DNA from: Nocardiopsis eucommiae
Lineage (GTDB): Bacteria; Actinomycetota; Actinomycetes; Streptosporangiales; Streptosporangiaceae
Length of the DNA: 64,000 bases
Assembly (NCBI GenBank): GCA_018388625.1
Contig: CP074402.1
Location: 558,001 to 622,000, forward strand
Direction of reading: 5' to 3'
This document shows, one piece after another, positions 23,946-35,131 of the stretch. Both the position numbers and the translations under genes were made by a program. The notes below the pieces were generated by a model. It was not told the DNA's origin, ran no database searches, and saw nothing but the letters and a program-made list of their open reading frames with translations. How positions within the stretch are numbered: the first letter of the stretch is position 1; the number at the start of each line of letters is the position of its first letter.

Positions 23946-24605
23946 ATGCGTCGTGTGGACCACCAGAACCCCGCCGAGCTGCGGAAGCCGTACGTGGGTG
24001 AGCCCCTGCGCCGCCGTGACCTGGCCGACCTCCCGATGGCCCAGTTCCACCTGTGGTTCGGTGAGGCCCACGAGTCCGGCCTGGCCGAACCCAACGCGAT
24101 GGTGCTCTCCTCGGTGGAGCCCTCCGGGATGCCCCGGTCGCGGACGGTCCTGATGAAGGGCTACGACGCCTCGGGGCTGCGGTTCTTCACCAACTACACG
24201 TCGCGCAAGGGCCAGGCCCTGGACGCCGACCCGCGTGCGAGCGTGGTCTTCCCCTGGCACGCGATCCGGCGCCAGGTCCTGGTGGCCGGGCGCGTGGAAC
24301 GGCTCGGGGACGAGGAGAACGACCGCTACTTCGCCACCCGTCCCCGGGGCTCGCAGCTCGGAGCCTGGGCGAGCGAGCGCCAGTCGCGGCCGGTGGCCGA
24401 CCGCACCGAGCTGGACCGGCTGTTCCACGAGTTCGACTCGGTGTGGGGTACCGACGAGCCCATACCCAGGCCCACCTACTGGGGCGGCTACCGGCTGGTG
24501 CCCGGTGAGGTGGAGTTCTGGCAGGGCGGCGAGGACCGCATGCACGACCGGTTCCGGTACGTGCGGGTCGACGAGGCCTGGGAGATCGAGCGCCTGGCGC
24601 CGTGA
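23946..24605 (+). CDS. pdxH: Pyridoxamine 5'-phosphate oxidase
   Basis: 219 residues. The FMN enzyme oxidises pyridoxamine or pyridoxine 5'-phosphate to PLP, the last step of B6 synthesis and salvage. RTVLMKGYDASGLRFFTNY, SRKGQALDADPRASVVFPWH and SQLGAWASERQS are the FMN and substrate segments; RPTYWGGYRLVPGEVEFWQG closes the fold. As printed it is in frame with the receptor-like gene before it, but one extra G in the run at 23925-23929 ends that gene at TGA 23939-23941, four bases before the ATG here. The length from this ATG is normal for PdxH. SerC, the previous enzyme type in this stretch, is itself PLP-dependent. Confidence 0.92.
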   Translation: MRRVDHQNPAELRKPYVGEPLRRRDLADLPMAQFHLWFGEAHESGLAEPNAMVLSSVEPSGMPRSRTVLMKGYDASGLRFFTNYTSRKGQALDADPRASVVFPWHAIRRQVLVAGRVERLGDEENDRYFATRPRGSQLGAWASERQSRPVADRTELDRLFHEFDSVWGTDEPIPRPTYWGGYRLVPGEVEFWQGGEDRMHDRFRYVRVDEAWEIERLAP

Positions 24606-24982
24606 CCGGTGCTCCGAGGTGACGTTGGTCGCGTCGAACGCGGGTTCGAGGGAGTTTCGGGGGAGTGGGGTCCGATGGGTGGTCGCGCAAGGGTCTTCCG
24701 GATACTTCACGTATCGGGCGGGTCACCTGCACGCCTGTGACCTTGGACCCTTGTGCCGCGCGGGTCGCCGCGACCCCTGGTGTCCGTATCGTGAGACAGT
24801 GTCGAAATCCACGCCCGTCGCGCCGCGATATGCTGGACACATCGGTGGTCGCTCCCGCGGTCCTGCGGACGCCCCGGTCCCCACCTGGCCCCAGGGAATC
24901 ACGTGGTCCCGGCCTGTGTTGTGAGAGACCTGCCGTGCCGCACGTGACCGCGCGTGGGGCGCAGAGCCTTGGGAGGGGAGTC
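24606..24982 (+). other. Intergenic region before ideR, no gene seen
   Basis: 377 bases between pdxH and ideR. The ideR frame is open upstream, but the translation is cysteine- and arginine-rich and unlike any DtxR leader. A small hairpin (GCGGGTCG / CGACCCC) lies near 24760. I see no ribosome site other than GGGAGGGG at 24971-24978, and no clear promoter consensus. Confidence 0.4.
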
Positions 24983-25681
24983 TTGACCGCACACGGGCTG
25001 ATCGACACCACGGAGATGTACCTCCGTACGGTCTTCGAGCTCGAAGAGGAGGGCATCGTCCCGCTTCGGGCCCGGATCGCCGAGCGCCTGCACCAGAGCG
25101 GACCCACGGTGAGTCAGACCGTCGCCCGCATGGAGCGCGACGGCCTGCTGAAGGTCGAGAACGACCGTCACCTGGTGATGACCGCCGAGGGCCGCAGGCT
25201 GGCCACCCACGTCATGCGCAAGCACCGGCTCGCCGAGCGCCTGCTCGTCGACGTCATCGGTCTGCCGTGGGAGGACGTCCACATCGAGGCCTGCCGCTGG
25301 GAGCACGTCATCTCCGAGGCGGTCGAGGAGCGTCTGGTCACGCTGCTCAACGCACCCTCGGTGTGCCCGCACGGCAACCCGATCCCGGGTCTGGAGGAGC
25401 TGGGCCTGGAGGGTTACGCCCCCGAGCCGTTCACCGACGACTCCATCGTGCCGATGATCGACGCCGCCTCCGACTCGGAGTCCACCGTGACGGTGCGTCG
25501 CATCAGCGAACAACTCCAGCCGGACGCGGACATCATGCTCACCTTGCGCGAATCCGGGGTACAACCGGGACAGGAAGTCGTGCTCAAGGCTTCGGACGAC
25601 GGCGTGCGCGTCATCGGCGCGGGCGAGGACACCGAGCTCCCGGCGGATGTCGCCGGGCACATCTTCGTCGCCAAGCCGTGA
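24983..25681 (+). CDS. ideR: Iron-dependent repressor, DtxR/IdeR family
   Basis: 232 residues from a TTG start with GGGAGGGG at 24971-24978. The N-terminal winged helix includes LIDTTEMYLRTVFELEEEG and SGPTVSQTVARMERDGLL. All metal ligands known from DtxR are visible two positions later than in DtxR: M12, C104, E107 and H108 in EACRWEH for the primary site, and H81, E85 and H100 for the ancillary site. The C-terminal SH3-like domain follows. With Fe2+ bound it should repress iron-uptake genes and activate storage. No IdeR box target is obvious within this window. Confidence 0.93.
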   Translation: MTAHGLIDTTEMYLRTVFELEEEGIVPLRARIAERLHQSGPTVSQTVARMERDGLLKVENDRHLVMTAEGRRLATHVMRKHRLAERLLVDVIGLPWEDVHIEACRWEHVISEAVEERLVTLLNAPSVCPHGNPIPGLEELGLEGYAPEPFTDDSIVPMIDAASDSESTVTVRRISEQLQPDADIMLTLRESGVQPGQEVVLKASDDGVRVIGAGEDTELPADVAGHIFVAKP

Positions 25682-25833
25682 AACGTTCGTCCACGTTGAT
25701 TGGTTGCTCATCGGGATTGTCTCATTGCGCTGCGGGAACGTTGACTGTGTTGCTACGCTCGCCCCAAGGTGCGGTCGTTCGGGGTACCCGGAGCGGGCAT
25801 GTGTGCAGCTCATGACGGCGAGGTGGCGGCTAG

Positions 25834-28109
25834 ATGACACGGTGGGGTGAGCCCTTCCGGGAGAGCGACGCGCTCGTCACGGCCGAGGTCGTCGACCAGG
25901 CCCAGATCGCGATCGTCGTCATCGACCGGTTCAGCCTCCTTCGATACTGGAACCCGTACGCCCGCGAGCTGTTCGGGTTCGTCGGCGGGCGCGACTACGT
26001 CGGCCTGTCGCTGCTCGACATCGGCATCCACGAGTCCGACCGCGAACACGCCTCCGAGCTGGCGCGGCGCGTGCTCCGCGGCGAGCCGTGGGAGGGCACG
26101 TTCGCCGTGCTCAAGGGTGACTCCTCCTGGATCCACGTGCGCGCCCAGGCCGTGCCGATGCGCGACGAGTCCGGGGAGATCGACGGGATCACCCTGATCG
26201 CCCGTGAGGCGCTGCGCAGCGGCCGGGTCGAGGAACAGTACGGCCTGCTCGAACGCATCGGCAGCCGCCTGGCCAGCTCCCTGGAGTTCGACTCCACGGT
26301 CAGAGGCGTGGCCGGGATCCTGGTGCCGCAGTTCGCGGACCACTGCTTCATCGACCTCTACGACCGCGACCGCCTGGTCAGACAGGTGTCCGTGCACGCC
26401 GAGGGCTGGACGCCCCCGCCAACACGTGGTTCGACGTCGGGGACGAGGTCCGCTACCCCGAGCGCCACTTCGTGACCCAGGCGATGCGCCGCCTGGAGAC
26501 GGTGGTCACCAGCGACTACCTCTTCGAGAACTCTCCCAACGACCGGTCCGACCGCGTCTCCCGACAGGTCGGCGTCACCTCCGCGATCGCCGCCCCGCTC
26601 CGGGCCCGCGGCGAGGTCCTCGGCGTGCTCACCCTGGCCCTGTCCGGGCTCTCGCCCCGTCAGAAGAGCAGCTACGGCGGCTTCGACCGCGACCTGGTCG
26701 GCGCCATCGCCTCCCGGGTCGCGCTGGCGATCGACAACGCCCGGCTCTTCGAGGAGCAGCGCAGCACCGCGGTGGCCTTCCAACGGAGCCTGCTGCCCAG
26801 CGACTTCCCCCTCTGGACGGGCTGACCGTCGCGCACCGCTACCTCCCCGCCGGCCCGCTCCAGGGGCACGGGCACGGCATCCAGACCCAGGTCGGCGGCG
26901 ACTTCTACGACGCGATCCCGCTCTCGGCCGGACGTGTCGGCCTCGTCATCGGTGACGTCGAGGGCCGGGGCCCGCACGCCGCGGCCGTGATGGGCCAGCT
27001 GCGCGCCGCGCTGCGCGCCTTCGCCCAGGCCGACCGCGAGCCCGCCGACATCCTGCGCGAGCTCGACGAGTGGGTCCGCCAGCTCGGCATCCCGGACAGT
27101 GGGGGCGGCGTGTGGATCCCCAGCGTCAGCTGCCTGTACATGGTCTACGACGCCTGGTCCCGCGAGCTGTCCTACTCCAACGCCGGTCACGCGCCGCCGC
27201 TGCTCATCACCTCCGAGTCGGTCGAGACCCTCGACCTGGAGGTCACCGACCGCATGCTGGGCGTGCGCGCCAAGGGCGGGTCGGGCGAGGACATCGTGTA
27301 CCACCAGGCCAACCTGCGGCTCCCCTGGGCGCCACCCTGGTCATGTACACCGACGGTCTGGTGGACCGCAGGCCGGTCGGGGGCAGGGCTGACCCCGAGC
27401 GCGCGCTGGCCCGGATGACCGAACGCGTGGCCGAGGTCGCGGACAAGGACGTGGACCAGATCGCCGAGGCCGCCGTGCACAGCGTGCCCGGCGTGCTGGA
27501 CGACGACACCGCGCTGATGGTGGTGCGCACCCACTCCGAGGAGCTGGCGCTGCGTGAGGGCTGGTTCCCCTCCGAGGCCTCGACCGTCGGCGCCGCCCGG
27601 CACCTGGCGGCCGACACCTTCAACGAGTGGGGGTCGACCGCGACCAGGCCGAGCTCGCCTGCCTGCTGGTCTCGGAGATCGTCACCAACGTGGTCATCCA
27701 CGCCACCCCGCACCCGGTGCACCGCGAGTTCACCGGAAGCGGCGTGCTGGACTCGGAGACCCCGCTCGACGGAGGCGGCGCGGCCGACGAGTTCGACGAG
27801 GACTGGAGCGATCTCCTGGAGGCGGTCGCGGAGGAGGACGAGTCCGCCGAGGACCCGGCGGACAAGGAGTTCCTGCTCCGGTTGCGCCGTGGCGCCAACG
27901 CGGTGTGGGTGGAGGTCTTCGACCACGACCTGCGTCTGCCGCGCATCCGCAGCGCCGCCGCCGACGACGAGGGCGGGCGCGGCCTCTACCTGGTGGAGCA
28001 GCTGGCCAGCCGCTGGGGATCGCGCCCCACGCCGGACGGCAAGGCGGTCTGGTTCGAGATGCCCATGCACGCCGAGGTCCGCGAGGCCGAGAAGGACGAC
28101 GACGCGTAG
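25834..28109 (+). CDS. PAS-GAF-PP2C (SpoIIE-type) phosphatase with C-terminal HATPase domain (four frameshifts)
   Basis: About 759 residues after repair. Order: PAS (VVIDRFSLLRYWNPYARELF, about 25-130), GAF (LERIGSRLASSLEFDSTVRG onward, ending NARLFEEQRSTAVAFQRSLL), PP2C-type phosphatase (QTQVGGDFYDAI, GLVIGDVEGRG, YSNAGHAPPLL, VMYTDGLVDRR) and an RsbW-like HATPase (LACLLVSEIVTNVVIHATPH, DDEGGRGLYLVEQLASRWG). Such proteins dephosphorylate STAS antagonists to release sigma factors, with the kinase-like domain as built-in counterpart. Runs at 26413-26417, 26807-26811, 27322-27325 and 27629-27633 are each one base short. Likely partners include the HATPase and STAS genes at 48.6-49.7 kb, by inference. 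Confidence 0.88.
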
Positions 28110-28447
28110 GCCGCACGGACCGTCCCGTTCCCGAGGAGGGGTCGTGCGGCGGGGGCGAGGGGCCGGTCCTGGGTGACCCGACCGAGCCGCGCACCCGTCG
28201 GTTCCTCCGACGCGTCATCGACGCGGGACCCTCCGACCGGCGCGAGGCCCCTTCTTCGCTGGTCGGGAACGGTGTCGTCGTAAACCTGTTTCCGGACGGG
28301 AAAAATAGGAGCCGCACCCGTCTTGTTTCTCTGTAGTCGGCTGGTTACTTTATTCAGTGGTAAAGGACTGGACCGACATGGGGAATGGTGGTGCGCGCAT
28401 TGCGTGAGCACGGCGCGAAAGTGACTCCGGGGCCCTCCTGGGGTTTC
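28110..28447 (+). other. Intergenic region, unusually A+T-rich in its second half
   Basis: 338 bases. A hairpin with arms GCCGCACGGAC and GTCGTGCGGC (28110-28150) probably terminates the phosphatase gene. From about 28265 the sequence becomes clearly richer in A and T than its surroundings (for example GGGAAAAATAGGAG and GGTTACTTTATTCAG), and probably holds the promoter of the NLP gene. No gene is seen. Confidence 0.45.
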
Positions 28448-29250
28448 ATGGAACAAAGTCCCAAGAGGTTCCCGCGTTCCCTTCGCCACCCGGCACGGTC
28501 CGGCCTGCGCGGTGGCCTCTCGGTCTTCGGTGCCCTGGCCCTGGTGGTCGCGATGGCCTCCCCGCCTTCGCCGAACCGCCGACCGCGCTTCCCGCCCATT
28601 CCTCCGAGGCCGAGGAGAAATGGCAGCCCGCCTTCGACTACGACACGGACGGCTGTTATTCCACCCCCGCCATCGGGCCGGACGGAACTGTCGCCGAAGG
28701 GCTGAACACCTCGGGGGCCCTGAACGGAAACTGCCGGGACCAGTCGGACCTCGACAACACCAATTCCTATTCTCGGGCCAGCTGCGACGGCAGCGGGTGG
28801 TGCGCGTACATGTACGCGCTCTATTTCGAGAAGGACCAGATCATGCACGGCTGCTGCGGGCACCGGCACGACCTGGAGCACGTCGTCGTGTGGGTGTTCG
28901 AGGACGAGGCCCGCTACGTGTCCGCCTCCGCGCACGGCGACTACGACACCCGCGCGGCGGAGGACATCCGGTGGGAGGGCACCCACCCCAAGATCGTCTA
29001 CCACAAGGACGGCGCCTCGACCCACGCCTTCCGGTTCGCCGCCGACCACGACGACCCGCCGGAGAACCACTACGGCGTCTGGCAGTACCCGGACCTCGTC
29101 GGTTGGGAGGGCTACCCCGAGGGGATCCGGGAGATCTTCGTGGCCGCCGACTACGGGGCGGCCCAGCTCGACCTCAAGGACGAGCGGTTCCCCGACGCCC
29201 TGGCCAAGGCCGTGCCCGACGGGATCGACTTCGACCCGTACGCCCCCTGA
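28448..29250 (+). CDS. Secreted necrosis-inducing protein (NPP1/NLP family; one frameshift)
   Basis: About 267 residues after repair. A signal peptide (SVFGALALVVAMASPAFA) leads to a mature domain with cysteine pairs and CGHRHDLEHVVVWV, a variant of the NLP heptapeptide GHRHDWE that binds the divalent cation in the catalytic-like cleft. YHKDGASTHAFRFA and the end EGIREIFVAADYGAAQLDLK also fit. Family members are cytolysins acting on plant membranes, though some bacterial ones have no known toxicity. The C4 run at 28560-28563 is one base short. Start is uncertain: ATG 28448 lacks a clear ribosome site and an in-frame ATG exists at 28385. The upstream DNA looks foreign in base composition. Confidence 0.85.
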
Positions 29251-29374
29251 CCCGCACCGGACCAGACCCCCGGCCCGACCATGCCCTCGTCAGACCATCA
29301 CGGCCGGGTCCGCCGGTACGGTCCTCACCCGCCTTTGGACCGTGCGTCGGGCCCGTCCATCCCCCGGACGCCGA

Positions 29375-29416
29375 AGGGCCCGCCGACCCAGTCGAGACGC
29401 TGTGGCGGCGGGCCCT
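29375..29416. terminator. Bidirectional terminator between NLP and the small membrane gene
   Basis: AGGGCCCGCCG pairs perfectly with CGGCGGGCCCT around a 20-base loop, between two convergent genes. Confidence 0.75.
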
Positions 29417-29440
29417 CGGTGTTGTCCGTGGAGGGGGTGC

Positions 29441-29608
29441 TCAGCGGTAGGAGTTGGCCCACAGCAGCAGGCACACGAAGACGAAGAACACGACGATGCC
29501 GCTGGTCGCCCAGGGGATGTGGATCCTGGGCCGGAGCTTGCGCACGGCGATGACCAGGAGCACCACCAGCAGGCCCATCACGATGAGGCCGTCCCACGAT
29601 CCGCTCAC
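29441..29608 (-). CDS. 55-residue membrane protein
   Basis: From GTG 29608 with AAGGGA a few bases before it, the frame encodes two hydrophobic helices ([15 protein letters not shown] and [16 protein letters not shown]) joined by a basic loop [12 protein letters not shown], ending in NSYR. Codon use is like that of the neighbouring genes. It lies 26 bases after the acyl-CoA dehydrogenase stop, same strand, so the two may be cotranscribed. Function unknown. Confidence 0.65.
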   Translation of the reverse strand: MSGSWDGLIVMGLLVVLLVIAVRKLRPRIHIPWATSGIVVFFVFVCLLLWANSYR

Positions 29609-29634
29609 GACCGGTCCCTTCGGGGTTCGGGGGT

Positions 29635-30777
29635 CTACAGGCCCAGGCCCCTGCCGACGATCTCCTTCATGATCTCGGTGGTGCCACCGTAGATCGTCTG
29701 CACGCGGGAGTCCTGCCAGGCCCGTGCCACGGGGTATTCCATCATGTACCCGTACCCGCCGTGAAGCTGGAGGCACCGGTCCATGACGCGGTTGCACATC
29801 TCGGTCGTCCACCACTTGGCCTTGGCGGCGTCCTCCACGGTGAGCTCACCCTCGTTGAGCAGCCGGACCCCGCGATCCACGTAGGTCCGGCCCAGGTCCA
29901 CCTCGGTGGCCAACTCGGCCAGGACGAAACGGGTGTTCTGGAAGCGCCCGATCGACCGGCCGAAGGCGGTCCGCTCGCGGCAGTACTCGATGGTGTGCTG
30001 GAGGACGTAGTCCGCCGAGGCGACCGCGCAGGTGGCGATGGACAGCCGCTCCTGGGGCAGGTTCTGGAGCAGGTGGATGAACCCCTGGCCCTCGGTGCCG
30101 ATCAGGTTGGCGGTCGGCACGCGGACGTCGTCGAAGAAGAGTTCGGCGGTGTCCTGCGCCTTCATGCCGACCTTGTCGAGGTTGCGGCCGCGCTCGAAGC
30201 CGGGTGTGCCGCGCTCCACGGCGATCAGGGAGAAGCCCTGCGCACCGGCGTCGGGGTCGGTCTGGCAGACCACGATGACGAGGTCGGCGTTGACGCCGTT
30301 GGTGATGAAGGTCTTGCCGCCGTTGACGACGAACTCGTCGCCGTCGCGCACGGCGGAGGTCCGGATCCCCTGGAGGTCGCTGCCGGTGCCGGGCTCGGTC
30401 ATGGCGATCGCGGTGATCAGCTCGCCGCTGGCGAAGCCGGGCAGCCAGCGCCGCTTCTGCTCGTCGGTGGTCAGCCCCACCATGTAGGGCGCCATGACGT
30501 CGTTCTGGAGGGTGATGCCCAGACCGCTGGCGTGCGCGCGGCAGATCTCCTCGTTGACGATCTGGTTGTACCGGTAGTCGTGGAGCCCGGTGCCGCCGAA
30601 CTCCTCGGGGACCCCGTGGCCGAGCAGGCCGACGGTCCCCGCCTTCACCCACACCTCGCGGGGCACGATCCCGTCCTTCTCCCACTGGGCGTGGAAGGGG
30701 ACGACCTCCCGCTTGAGGAACTCGGCCACCGATTCGCGGAAGAGGTCGTGGTCGGCGTCGAAGAGTTCCCGCTTCAT
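29635..30777 (-). CDS. Acyl-CoA dehydrogenase
   Basis: 380 residues, uninterrupted. An FAD enzyme for the first oxidation of beta-oxidation or branched acyl-CoA breakdown. [20 protein letters not shown] is the first family signature, [20 protein letters not shown] precedes the second, and the catalytic glutamate lies in [13 protein letters not shown]. The ATG at 30777 has GGAG close upstream. A 19-bp palindrome (30822-30840) lies 45 bases before the start, in the region shared with the divergent MFS gene; the same palindrome precedes the thiolase gene, so all three are probably one regulon. Confidence 0.93.
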   Translation of the reverse strand: MKRELFDADHDLFRESVAEFLKREVVPFHAQWEKDGIVPREVWVKAGTVGLLGHGVPEEFGGTGLHDYRYNQIVNEEICRAHASGLGITLQNDVMAPYMVGLTTDEQKRRWLPGFASGELITAIAMTEPGTGSDLQGIRTSAVRDGDEFVVNGGKTFITNGVNADLVIVVCQTDPDAGAQGFSLIAVERGTPGFERGRNLDKVGMKAQDTAELFFDDVRVPTANLIGTEGQGFIHLLQNLPQERLSIATCAVASADYVLQHTIEYCRERTAFGRSIGRFQNTRFVLAELATEVDLGRTYVDRGVRLLNEGELTVEDAAKAKWWTTEMCNRVMDRCLQLHGGYGYMMEYPVARAWQDSRVQTIYGGTTEIMKEIVGRGLGL

Positions 30778-30821
30778 GCTCAGCTCCGAGGGTGTCGGGG
30801 ATCACTGTGTTCCCACACGGT

Positions 30822-30840
30822 AACCGAACCGCGTTCGGTT
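30822..30840. promoter_or_regulatory. 19-bp palindromic operator AACCGAA-N5-TTCGGTT (copy 1)
   Basis: Perfect 7-bp arms around CCGCG. It lies in the divergent promoter region of the acyl-CoA dehydrogenase and MFS genes. The same arms recur at 33042-33060. The shape and size suit a TetR- or GntR-type regulator of fatty-acid genes; no matching regulator gene is in the window. Confidence 0.8.
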
Positions 30841-30978
30841 TTGAAGCGCGGGGGCAAGCCGGAGCAAAGTTCCGGGACCCCCGCGCGGTTCCCGGAGGCG
30901 CGGCGGTCGCGGGTTCCTAGGGTGGACCAGCAGCCGGGCCGTGCGGAGTCGGCCGGCCCGACCCCGGGAGGCGATTCG

Positions 30979-32987
<2,009 letters not shown>

Positions 32988-33041
32988 CCGGACCTGGGCG
33001 GACGCCCGCAAGACGGGGTCGGGGGCTTGCCAGGGAGTTCA

Positions 33042-33060
33042 AACCGAATACAGTTCGGTT
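33042..33060. promoter_or_regulatory. 19-bp palindromic operator AACCGAA-N5-TTCGGTT (copy 2)
   Basis: Perfect 7-bp arms around TACAG, 38 bases before the thiolase GTG. CTATAGG directly after it could hold a -10 box, so a bound protein would cover the promoter. Confidence 0.8.
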
Positions 33061-33098
33061 CTATAGGACGTCACATCCCACGCCCCTTGGAGGACCCA

Positions 33099-34241
33099 GT
33101 GGCTGAGGCCTACATCGTCGGTGCGGTACGCACCCCCGTCGGCACCAAGAAGGGTGCCCTGGCCGCCGTGCACCCGGCGGACCTGGGCGCCCACGTCCTC
33201 AAGGAGCTCGTCGAGCGCACCGGGGTCGACGCGGCCGCGGTCGAGGACGTCATCATGGGCGTGGTCAGCCAGGCCGGTCCGCAGGCCCTGGACCTGGCCC
33301 GCACCGCGTGGCTGTCCGCCGGGCTGCCCGAGTCGGTCCCCGCCGTCACCATCGACCGCCAGTGCGGCTCCTCGCAGCAGTCCCTCCACTTCGCCGCCCA
33401 GGGCGTCATGTCCGGCACCCAGGACCTCGTCGTGGCGGCGGGCGTGGAGAACATGGGCATGGTCCCCATGGGCGCCAACGTCCAGTTCGCCCTCGACAAC
33501 GACCTCCCGCTGTACGGGCAGGGGTGGATCGAGCGGTACGGCTTCCAGGAGATCTCCCAGTTCCGGGGCGCCCAGCTCATGTGCGAGAAGTGGGGCTACA
33601 AGCGCGAGCAGCTGGAGGAGTTCGCGCTGGAGAGCCACCGGCGGGCCGCCGCCGCGCAGGAGGCCGGGTACTTCGACGCGCAGATCGCTCCCATCGCGGG
33701 GGTGACCAGGGACGAGGGCGTGCGCCCGGACACCACCCTGGAGAAGATGGCCGGGCTCAAGCCGCTGCGCGAGGGCTGGGAGCTCACCGCCGCGATCGCC
33801 AGCCAGATCTCCGTGGGCGCGGGCGCGCTGCTCATCGCCTCCGAGCGCGCCGTGGAGCGGCACGGGCTCACCCCGGTCGCCCGCGTGGTGCAGCTGTCGC
33901 TGGTCGGGGACGACCCGGTCTACATGCTCACCGCGCCGATCCCCGCGACCCGGATCGCCCTGGAGAAGGCCGGTCTGAGTATCGACGACATCGATGTCAC
34001 GGAGATCAACGAGGCCTTCGCCCCGGTCCCGATGTCGTGGACCGAGGAGCTCGGCGCCGACCCGGCCAGGGTCAACCCGAACGGCGGCGCCATCGCTCTG
34101 GGCCACCCGCTGGGGGCCACCGGCGCGATCCTGATGACCAAGCTGGTCAACGAGCTCCACCGGACGGGTGGCCGCTACGGTCTCCAGACCATGTGCGAGG
34201 GCGGCGGCCAGGCCAACGTCACCATCGTCGAACGCGTCTGA
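33099..34241 (+). CDS. Thiolase (acetyl-CoA C-acyltransferase)
   Basis: 380 residues, uninterrupted. It carries the thiolase residues C89 (DRQCGSSQQS, nucleophile), H336 (GHPLGATGA) and C366 (MCEGGGQANV). The RQCGSSQQS form is common in actinobacterial FadA-type thiolases for fatty-acid or sterol side-chain breakdown. GTG 33099 has TTGGAGGA at a good distance. The upstream palindrome ties it to the acyl-CoA dehydrogenase and the MFS pump. The transcript ends in the first copy of a duplicated terminator. Confidence 0.93.
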   Translation: MAEAYIVGAVRTPVGTKKGALAAVHPADLGAHVLKELVERTGVDAAAVEDVIMGVVSQAGPQALDLARTAWLSAGLPESVPAVTIDRQCGSSQQSLHFAAQGVMSGTQDLVVAAGVENMGMVPMGANVQFALDNDLPLYGQGWIERYGFQEISQFRGAQLMCEKWGYKREQLEEFALESHRRAAAAQEAGYFDAQIAPIAGVTRDEGVRPDTTLEKMAGLKPLREGWELTAAIASQISVGAGALLIASERAVERHGLTPVARVVQLSLVGDDPVYMLTAPIPATRIALEKAGLSIDDIDVTEINEAFAPVPMSWTEELGADPARVNPNGGAIALGHPLGATGAILMTKLVNELHRTGGRYGLQTMCEGGGQANVTIVERV

Positions 34242-34293
34242 CCTCCCCGTACCCCGACGGGCCGCGCACCCCGTGCGCGGCCCGTCGTCGTGG
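34242..34293. repeat. 52-bp direct repeat, left copy, containing a terminator
   Basis: Identical over 52 bases to 35080-35131. It begins immediately after the thiolase stop. Positions 34256-34286 form a hairpin with 14-bp arms (GACGGGCCGCGCAC) and a three-base loop, the natural thiolase terminator. Confidence 0.9.
34256..34286 (+). terminator. Intrinsic terminator of the thiolase gene
   Basis: Perfect 14-bp stem (GACGGGCCGCGCAC with GTGCGCGGCCCGTC), loop CCC, 14 bases after the stop. Confidence 0.85.
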
Positions 34294-34324
34294 AACACCC
34301 GGAGTTGGTGCGGAGTCTCCAGAA

Positions 34325-34345
34325 GTAATACCTGTGAAGTATTAC
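34325..34345. promoter_or_regulatory. Palindrome upstream of the AbrB gene, likely autoregulatory site
   Basis: GTAATAC and GTATTAC, perfect complements, are separated by seven bases and lie 9 bases before the AbrB ATG. It is A+T-rich, as is usual for toxin-antitoxin promoters bound by their own antitoxin. Confidence 0.65.
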
Positions 34346-34354
34346 CCTGGTTCC

Positions 34355-34594
34355 ATGAGGATCACCGAGAAGGGTCAGGTCACCATCCCGGTCGAGGTGC
34401 GCAGGAGACTCGGTCTCAGCCCCGGAGACGAGGTCGAGTTCGTCCTGGAGGGCAACGGTGCGCGTGTGGTTCGCGCGGCGACCGAGCCCTCACGCGGCCA
34501 GCGCCTCGTCGAGCGACTGCGCGGTAGGACCACGACCGGTATGAGCACGGACGAGATCATGGCGTTGACCAGGGGAGACGATGACGACTGCTGA
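34355..34594 (+). CDS. AbrB/MazE/SpoVT-type antitoxin
   Basis: 79 residues. MRITEKGQVTIPVEVRRRLG and LSPGDEVEFVLEGNGARVVR form the swapped-hairpin AbrB fold that binds DNA and neutralises a partner toxin. The C-terminal tail (TGMSTDEIMALTRGDDDD) is the likely toxin-binding segment. It overlaps the PIN-domain gene by 14 bases, and a 7-bp inverted repeat lies just upstream, the standard layout of an autoregulated VapBC-like module. Confidence 0.9.
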   Translation: MRITEKGQVTIPVEVRRRLGLSPGDEVEFVLEGNGARVVRAATEPSRGQRLVERLRGRTTTGMSTDEIMALTRGDDDDC

Positions 34595-35036
34595 GGCCGT
34601 CAGGTCCTGCCTGGAAAGTGACGGAGCCGGGCCGTCCTCCACGATGGTCGACACCAACGTGCTGCTGGACGTCCTCACCGGCGATCCCACCTGGGGTGAG
34701 TGGTCGGAACGGGCCTTGGTGGAGGCGGCTGACCGGGGCCCCGTGGTGATCAACCCGATCATCTACGCCGAGGTCTCCGTGGGCTTCACCCGCATCGAGG
34801 AACTGGACCTCGCGCTGGGCGGCGACTTCGTTCGCTCCGACCTGCCGTGGGAAGCGGCCTTCCTGGCCGGAAAGTGTCACCTCCGCTACCGGAAGCAGGG
34901 CGGGACCAAGCACGCGCCGCTGCCGGACTTCTACATCGGTGCCCACGCGGCGATCGAAGGCCATCAGCTCCTGACCAGAGACGCCCGGCGATTCCGGACG
35001 TACTTCCCGTCGGTGAAGCTGCTCAGTCCGAACTAG
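34581..35036 (+). CDS. PIN-domain toxin, VapC-like ribonuclease
   Basis: 151 residues. Acidic PIN residues are visible: D24 in MVDTNVLLDVLTG, a glutamate in INPIIYAEVSVGF and aspartates in LPDFYIGAHAA and LLTRDARRFRTYFP. Family members cleave tRNA, rRNA or mRNA. GGGGAG before ATG 34581 supports this start, although most PIN proteins begin at the equivalent of M22, so a shorter form from 34644 is possible. It forms a pair with the overlapping AbrB gene, and the pair lies between perfect 52-bp repeats. Confidence 0.9.
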   Translation: MTTAEAVRSCLESDGAGPSSTMVDTNVLLDVLTGDPTWGEWSERALVEAADRGPVVINPIIYAEVSVGFTRIEELDLALGGDFVRSDLPWEAAFLAGKCHLRYRKQGGTKHAPLPDFYIGAHAAIEGHQLLTRDARRFRTYFPSVKLLSPN

Positions 35037-35079
35037 GTGACCACGGCCCCGGTGGGAAGGCCCCTCCGAACCATGGGTG

Positions 35080-35131
35080 CCTCCCCGTACCCCGACGGGC
35101 CGCGCACCCCGTGCGCGGCCCGTCGTCGTGG
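35080..35131. repeat. 52-bp direct repeat, right copy, containing a terminator
   Basis: Identical to 34242-34293, 838 bases away. It includes the same 14-bp hairpin (35094-35124), which would terminate the toxin transcript. The match stops one base before the copies diverge (TGGAAC versus TGGGAAC). Confidence 0.9.
35094..35124. terminator. Intrinsic terminator after the toxin gene
   Basis: Same 31-base hairpin as the thiolase terminator. The symmetrical stem may also serve the convergent YcaQ-like gene. Confidence 0.8.
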
